DNA of 35,438 bases, taken from Pseudonocardia humida (lineage in GTDB: Bacteria > Actinomycetota > Actinomycetes > Mycobacteriales > Pseudonocardiaceae). The translations under genes were made by a program, and so were the position numbers. Where the stretch lies: NCBI RefSeq assembly GCF_023898865.1, contig NZ_JAGSOV010000012.1, positions 1-35,438 of the forward strand. The letters are read 5' to 3'. The notes under the pieces are model-generated. The model was not told the DNA's origin and did no database searches. It saw only the letters and a list, made by a program, of their open reading frames with translations. Of the stretch, positions 31,690 to 35,438 are shown piece by piece (within the stretch, counting starts at the first letter, position 1; every line of letters begins with the position of its first letter).

Positions 31690-33401
31690 TCCGGGCCCCC
31701 GTCGTGCGCGGGCAGGTGCGCGCCCCCCACCGCGGACGGCACGCGCGCCGGGTCGAGGCGCTCCACGGGCTCGCCGCGCCGCGGCGCCGGCTCGCGGCGC
31801 GCGCCCGCCTCCGGGCCCAGCGGCACCGGGCTGGAGCGCAGCGGGTCGCCGACCGTGCGCGGCAGCGTCAACCGGAACTCCGACCCGCGGCCCACCTCGC
31901 CCCAGGCCTGCAGCCAGCCGCCGTGCAGGCGGGCGTCCTCGATGCTGATGGCCAGGCCGAGCCCGCTGCCGCCGCTGCGCCGCGCGCGCGACTCCTCTGC
32001 CCGCCAGAACCGGTTGAACACCAGCTCGGACTCGCCGGGGCGCAGGCCGGCGCCGTGGTCGCGGACCAGCACCGCGACGGCCTTCTCGTCGGCGGCCACG
32101 ACCACCTCGATGGGGTTGCCCTCGGCGTGGTCGATCGCGTTGGAGACCAGGTTGCGCACGATCCGCTCGACGCGGCGCGGGTCGAGCTCCGCGACGGCGT
32201 CGCCGTCGGGAAGCCGCACGTCGATCGGCGTGCCGGACTGGTCGGCGATGCCGCGCACGGCGTCGACCGCCCGCGTGACGACGGCCCCCAGGTCGGTGCG
32301 CTCGGCGCCCAGCTCGGCCACGCCCGCGTCCAGCCGGCTGATCTCCAGCAGGTCGGCCAGCAGCGCCTCGAACCGGTCGAGCTCGTTGACCAGCAGCTCG
32401 GAGCTGCGCCGCAGGGCGGGCAGCAGCGCGTCGCGGGAGGCGTACAGCACGTCGGCGGCCATCCGGACGGTGGTCAGCGGGGTGCGCAGCTCGTGGCTGA
32501 CGTCGCTGGTGAACCGCCGCTGCAGGGCGCCGAACTCCTCGAGCTGGTCGATCTGGCTCTGGATGGAGGAGGCCATCTCGTTGTAGGACTCGGCGAGCCG
32601 GGCGACCTCGTCCTCGCCGCGCACGGGCATCCGCTCGTCGAGGTAGCCCTCGGCGAACCGCTCGGCGATCTCGGCGGCCTGCCGCACCGGGTGCACGACC
32701 TGCCGGGTGACGATGCTGGCGATGCCGCTGAGCAGGAGCAGCAGCACCAGCCCTCCGACGATCAGCGTGCTCTGCACCAGCCCGAGCGTGCGGCGCTCGG
32801 CGTCCAGCGGGAACAGCAGGTAGAACTCGATGGGCCGGGTGGCGGTCTGCACCTGCTGGCCGACGACCAGCATCGGCGTGTCCACGCCTTCGAGCACGAC
32901 GGTCGTGTACTGCAGCGACCGCAGCCCCTGCCGGATGCTCTCCCGCAGCTCGGGCGGCACGTCGGAGATCCGCCCGGCGATCATGTCGTCGGCGCCGTCG
33001 GACTGGGAGGCGGCCAGCACCGCGAAGAACTCGCCCGCCGCGGACGAGCGGTCGCCCTGGATGCTGGTGCTGGTCAACCGGGCCAGCGCGTTGTTGAGCT
33101 CGCCGCTGGCGCTGTCGCGGTCGGGGTCGACGCCGGTGAGGTCGCGTTCCAGGACGATGCGGGCCGTCTCGATGCGGGAGGCGGCGTCGGTCTCCTTGCC
33201 CTGCACCACCCGGTTGGCGATCTGGGTCTGCAGGATGAAGCCGAGCACCAGCACGACGGCCGTGGACAGGGCCAGGGTGCTGATGACGACCCGCAGCTGC
33301 AGCGAGCGCCGCCAGACCGCGTTGAAGGCGTCGGTCAGCTCGGCGCCCAGCTGGCGCAGCTGGGCGACCCCGCGGCGGGTCCGGTCGGCGAGGGCACCCA
33401 C
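31686..33401 (-). CDS. mtrB: Sensor histidine kinase MtrB
   Basis: 571 aa. TM1 about 35–60 (VVISTLALSTAVVLVLGFIL), an extracellular domain of about 150 residues, TM2 about 210–235 (LIVGGLVLLLLLSGIASIV), HAMP (VVHPVRQAAEIAERFAEGYL), HisKA with FTSDVSHELRTPL (phosphoacceptor His), and HATPase_c with NLVSNAIDHA, DHGAGLRPGE and GSGLGLAIS. A disordered Pro/Arg-rich tail ends the protein. Senses envelope/division state and phosphorylates MtrA. GTG 33401 has no clear ribosome site, 33 bp after mtrA; a slightly different start is possible. Confidence 0.95.
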   Translation of the reverse strand: MGALADRTRRGVAQLRQLGAELTDAFNAVWRRSLQLRVVISTLALSTAVVLVLGFILQTQIANRVVQGKETDAASRIETARIVLERDLTGVDPDRDSASGELNNALARLTSTSIQGDRSSAAGEFFAVLAASQSDGADDMIAGRISDVPPELRESIRQGLRSLQYTTVVLEGVDTPMLVVGQQVQTATRPIEFYLLFPLDAERRTLGLVQSTLIVGGLVLLLLLSGIASIVTRQVVHPVRQAAEIAERFAEGYLDERMPVRGEDEVARLAESYNEMASSIQSQIDQLEEFGALQRRFTSDVSHELRTPLTTVRMAADVLYASRDALLPALRRSSELLVNELDRFEALLADLLEISRLDAGVAELGAERTDLGAVVTRAVDAVRGIADQSGTPIDVRLPDGDAVAELDPRRVERIVRNLVSNAIDHAEGNPIEVVVAADEKAVAVLVRDHGAGLRPGESELVFNRFWRAEESRARRSGGSGLGLAISIEDARLHGGWLQAWGEVGRGSEFRLTLPRTVGDPLRSSPVPLGPEAGARREPAPRRGEPVERLDPARVPSAVGGAHLPAHDGGPE

Positions 33402-33434
33402 GTGGTCAGGGCCCGGTCGCGCGGATCACGGTGG

Positions 33435-34124
33435 TCACGGGGGCCCGGCCTTGTAGCCGACGCCGCGGACGGTCAGCACGACCTCCGGGTGCTCCGGGTC
33501 GCGCTCGACCTTGGACCGCAGGCGCTGCACGTGCACGTTGACCAGCCGGGTGTCGGCGGCGTGCCGGTAGCCCCAGACCTGCTCGAGCAGCACCTCACGA
33601 GTGAACACCTGACGCGGCTTGCGGGCCAGGGCGACCAGCAGGTCGAACTCCAGCGGGGTGAGCGCGATCTGCTCCCCGGCCCGCACGACCTGGTGGGCGG
33701 GCACGTCGATGGAGATCTCGCCGATGGCCAGCTGCTCGGCGGGCTCGTTCTCGGTGCGCCGGACCCTGGCCCGGATCCGGGCGACCAGCTCCTTGGGCTT
33801 GAACGGCTTGACGACGTAGTCGTCGGCGCCGGACTCCAGGCCCAGCACGATGTCGACGGTGTCGCTCTTGGCGGTGAGCATGACGATCGGCACGCCGGAC
33901 TCCGAGCGGATCGCCCGGCACACGTCGATGCCGTTCATGCCGGGGAGCATCAGGTCGAGCAGCACCACGTCCGGGCGCAGCTCGCGGACCGCGGGCAGGG
34001 CGCGGGTGCCGTCGCCCACCACGGCGGTGTCGAAGCCCTCCCCGCGCAGCACGATGGTCAGCATCTCGGCCAGCGCCGGATCGTCGTCCACCACAAGTAC
34101 GCGCGACTTCATGTCCGTCAGCAT
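33435..34124 (-). CDS. mtrA: Response regulator MtrA
   Basis: 229 aa. Receiver domain with the acidic pair VVDDD, phosphoacceptor in VLLDLMLPGMNG (Asp57 counting from 34124), MLTAKS (Thr) and VVKPFKPKEL (Lys); then an OmpR-type winged helix with LTPLEFDLLVALARKPRQVF and RLVNVHVQRLRSKVE, ending RGVGYKAGPP. Nearly identical to mycobacterial MtrA, an essential regulator of cell division, wall hydrolases and replication genes. Start at 34124 (MLTDMKSR) or 34112 (MKSR); GGTGGG touches the first ATG and lies 12 nt before the second, so neither is favoured strongly. Confidence 0.97.
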   Translation of the reverse strand: MLTDMKSRVLVVDDDPALAEMLTIVLRGEGFDTAVVGDGTRALPAVRELRPDVVLLDLMLPGMNGIDVCRAIRSESGVPIVMLTAKSDTVDIVLGLESGADDYVVKPFKPKELVARIRARVRRTENEPAEQLAIGEISIDVPAHQVVRAGEQIALTPLEFDLLVALARKPRQVFTREVLLEQVWGYRHAADTRLVNVHVQRLRSKVERDPEHPEVVLTVRGVGYKAGPP

Positions 34125-34171
34125 CCCACCCGCTGGTCAGCGGCCGCGCCGGGGCCGCCCGGTGCGCACAT

Positions 34172-34807
34172 CTACGCCAGCAGGTCGGCGGCGAGGGCGG
34201 CCGCGTCGGGGCCGGCGACGCCGTCGAGCACGGTCCACGGCGAGAGCCACGACAGGGCCGCGAACTGGGCGTACACGGCCGCGGTGCGCTTCTGCAGGCC
34301 GTCGTCGGACTCGAAGGCGTCGCGGCCGCGGCCGGGCTCGGTGCGCTCGCGGCGCTCGGCGCGCTCGGCCGCCACCTGCTCCGGGACGGCGAGCAGGAGC
34401 TGGCGGTCGGGCACCGGCAGCCCGAACCGGTCGACCTCGGTCGAGCGCACCCACTCGACGAACTCGCCGTCGGCGTCCTGGTGCAGCCGGGCGGCGCCGT
34501 ATGCGGCGTTGGAGGCGATGTAGCGGTCGACGAGCAGCACGTCGTGCGCGGCCAGCGCGGCGCGCATGCCGTCGGCGGCGGCGCGGCGGTCGAGGGCGAA
34601 GAGCAGGGCCATGCCGTGCACCGACTCCCCCAGGTCGCCGGCGCGGCCGTAGAGCGCGTCGCGGGCGAGCTCGGCGTGCACGTCGGCGTCGTAGCGGGGG
34701 AAGGCGAGCCGGGCGACCGTGGCCCCGCGGGCCTCCAGCGCGGTCGTCAGCGCGCCCGCCACGGTGTTCTTCCCGGCCCCGTCGAGCCCTTCGATGACCA
34801 CCAGCAC
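34172..34807 (-). CDS. tmk: Thymidylate kinase
   Basis: 211 aa. dTMP to dTDP with ATP. P-loop IEGLDGAGKNT (5–15), DRY in LLVDRYIASNAAYG (substrate-binding), and the LID region with Arg-rich AERRERTEPGRGRDAFE. Length and order are normal. Sits 47 bp upstream of mtrA on the same strand as in M. tuberculosis (Rv3247c–Rv3246c). GTG 34807 with TACCGT 12 nt before it fits a leaderless mRNA; a nested palindrome stands immediately upstream of that promoter. Confidence 0.95.
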   Translation of the reverse strand: MLVVIEGLDGAGKNTVAGALTTALEARGATVARLAFPRYDADVHAELARDALYGRAGDLGESVHGMALLFALDRRAAADGMRAALAAHDVLLVDRYIASNAAYGAARLHQDADGEFVEWVRSTEVDRFGLPVPDRQLLLAVPEQVAAERAERRERTEPGRGRDAFESDDGLQKRTAAVYAQFAALSWLSPWTVLDGVAGPDAAALAADLLA

Positions 34808-34813
34808 GCGCGC

Positions 34814-34819
34814 ACGGTA
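34814..34819 (-). promoter_or_regulatory. −10 element of leaderless tmk transcript
   Basis: TACCGT on the minus strand, first base 12 nt before GTG 34807. Confidence 0.5.
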
Positions 34820-34825
34820 GCGCCC

Positions 34826-34890
34826 CCGTCGAGAACGAGCTTGCCGTCGTTTTGGACCGGTCCAACCGACAACGGCTTCGTTCTCGACGG
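34826..34890. repeat. Nested intergenic palindrome upstream of tmk
   Basis: Outer arms CCGTCGAGAACGA (34826–34838) and TCGTTCTCGACGG (34878–34890) are perfect; between them TTGGACCGGTCCAA (34852–34865) is a self-complementary 14-mer, with an imperfect GCCGT/ACGGC layer in between. Likely folds as one long two-stage hairpin. Could end NUDIX transcription or act as a regulatory or mobile element. Confidence 0.85.
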
Positions 34891-34921
34891 CGGCCCACCC
34901 GCGGCGGTGGGCGACTCGCGG

Positions 34922-35380
34922 TCAGCCGATGCCGAGGGCGCGGACCGTGGACCACGTCTCGGCGAAGCCGGGGTGCAGGGGCATGGCGGCCACCCGGTCG
35001 ACGGCGACCCACCGCAGCTCGACGGTCTCCCAGCTGAGCATCCGCGGCAGCGCCGGGCTCAGCGCCCGGCCGATGACCGTCGTGTAGGCCCAGCCGCCGT
35101 GGTCGTCGACGTGCTCGCCGACGACCGCGTAGGCGGCGGCATCGAGCCCGGACTCCTCGTCGGCCTCGCGCTGGGCGGCCTGCGCGGCGGACTCCCCGCG
35201 GTTGCGGGCGCCGCCCATCACCCCCCAGGTGCCGCCGTGGTGGCTCCACCGGGAGCGGTGCTGGAGCAGGACCGCGCCGTCGTGCCAGAGCAGCAGCCCG
35301 GCCGCGCCGAACCGCCCCCAGTGGTCGTGGCCCTGCGCGCAGCTCACCCAGCCGTCGCCGTCGTCTTCGGATCGCACCAC
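34922..35380 (-). CDS. NUDIX hydrolase
   Basis: About 152 aa. The Nudix box GARNRGESAAQAAQREADEE followed by SGL has the G-x5-E-x7-REUxEExGU layout, with the metal-binding Glu residues present. N-terminal GDGWVSCAQGHDHWGRFGAAG is typical of an actinobacterial subgroup annotated as mutator-type hydrolases. Substrate unknown (nucleoside diphosphate derivatives are usual). GTG 35380 (or 35377) is preferred; the ATG at 35413 is in frame, but lies in the loop of a 16-bp palindrome. Upstream sequence runs to the window edge. Confidence 0.88.
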   Translation of the reverse strand: MVRSEDDGDGWVSCAQGHDHWGRFGAAGLLLWHDGAVLLQHRSRWSHHGGTWGVMGGARNRGESAAQAAQREADEESGLDAAAYAVVGEHVDDHGGWAYTTVIGRALSPALPRMLSWETVELRWVAVDRVAAMPLHPGFAETWSTVRALGIG

Positions 35381-35384
35381 CCCA

Positions 35385-35429
35385 TCGTGGGCGGGTTCCC
35401 CGGTCCTGACCATGGGAACCCGCCCACGA
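35385..35429. repeat. Palindrome upstream of the NUDIX gene
   Basis: Sixteen-base perfect arms (35385–35400, 35414–35429; core CGTGGGCGGGTTCCC) with a 13-nt centre that itself contains GGTC-ct-GACC. A terminator-like or repeated intergenic element distinct in sequence from the TCAGGAAAGCCAC family. Confidence 0.85.
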
Positions 35430-35438
35430 CCGGATCAG

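Overview
The window is about 35 kb of very GC-rich, gene-dense DNA from an actinobacterium, most likely of the Pseudonocardia/Amycolatopsis group. The evidence is family-level: a WhiB1, a PdtaS-type sensor kinase, a SigR/SigH–RsrA pair, MtrA–MtrB–LpqB, SecA1, long-form HPF, and an FMN lactate dehydrogenase resembling mycobacterial LldD2. From memory, gene order follows the Mycobacterium tuberculosis Rv3214–Rv3247c block (gpm2-like phosphatase, GNAT, membrane protein/lipid kinase pair, whiB1, pdtaS, rshA, sigH, SOS peptidase, aroA, rsgA, Rv3235, secA1, hpf, comF, lpqB, mtrB, mtrA, tmk) with local insertions. I see no phage, IS element, CRISPR array, tRNA or rRNA; this is core chromosome.

Layout. 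1–5463: superoxide dismutase behind two Nur-box-like sites, a pentapeptide-repeat protein, a histidine phosphatase, a GNAT, a divergent SDR/TetR pair sharing a palindromic operator, an unrecognised protein and a small membrane protein. 5500–10770: lipid-kinase-like protein, whiB1 with a long leader and two CRP-like sites, pdtaS, the 24-codon ribosomal protein bL37, and the thiol-stress module sigR–(25-codon ORF)–rsrA with a SigR-type autoregulatory promoter. 10771–20066: YbaK deacylase, unknown membrane protein, patatin lipase, alpha/beta hydrolase, HMCES/YedK peptidase, aroA, rsgA, DUF1707 protein, and a wax ester/diacylglycerol acyltransferase with two small companions. 20134–25057: SpoU methyltransferase, lactate dehydrogenase, two tandem MT0933-type 'antitoxin' genes, a crotonase, a small HAD, a MarR regulator with a 31-bp palindrome, and an Rv3235-family protein. 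25141–35438: secA1, hpf, comF (with two DnaA boxes upstream), lpqB–mtrB–mtrA, tmk and a NUDIX gene, all on the minus strand.

Three themes stand out. (1) At least eleven genes have a TAnnnT −10 element starting exactly 12–13 nt before an ATG/GTG and no Shine–Dalgarno, the signature of leaderless transcripts. (2) Intergenic gaps carry unusually perfect palindromes; three share a stem core TCAGGAAAGCCAC / GTGGCTTTCCTGA with differing centres. (3) Between sigR and rsrA lies a 25-codon ORF with its own AGGAGG site, joined to both neighbours by ATGA overlaps. No clearly novel enzyme system was recognised; the most original signals are these architectural ones.
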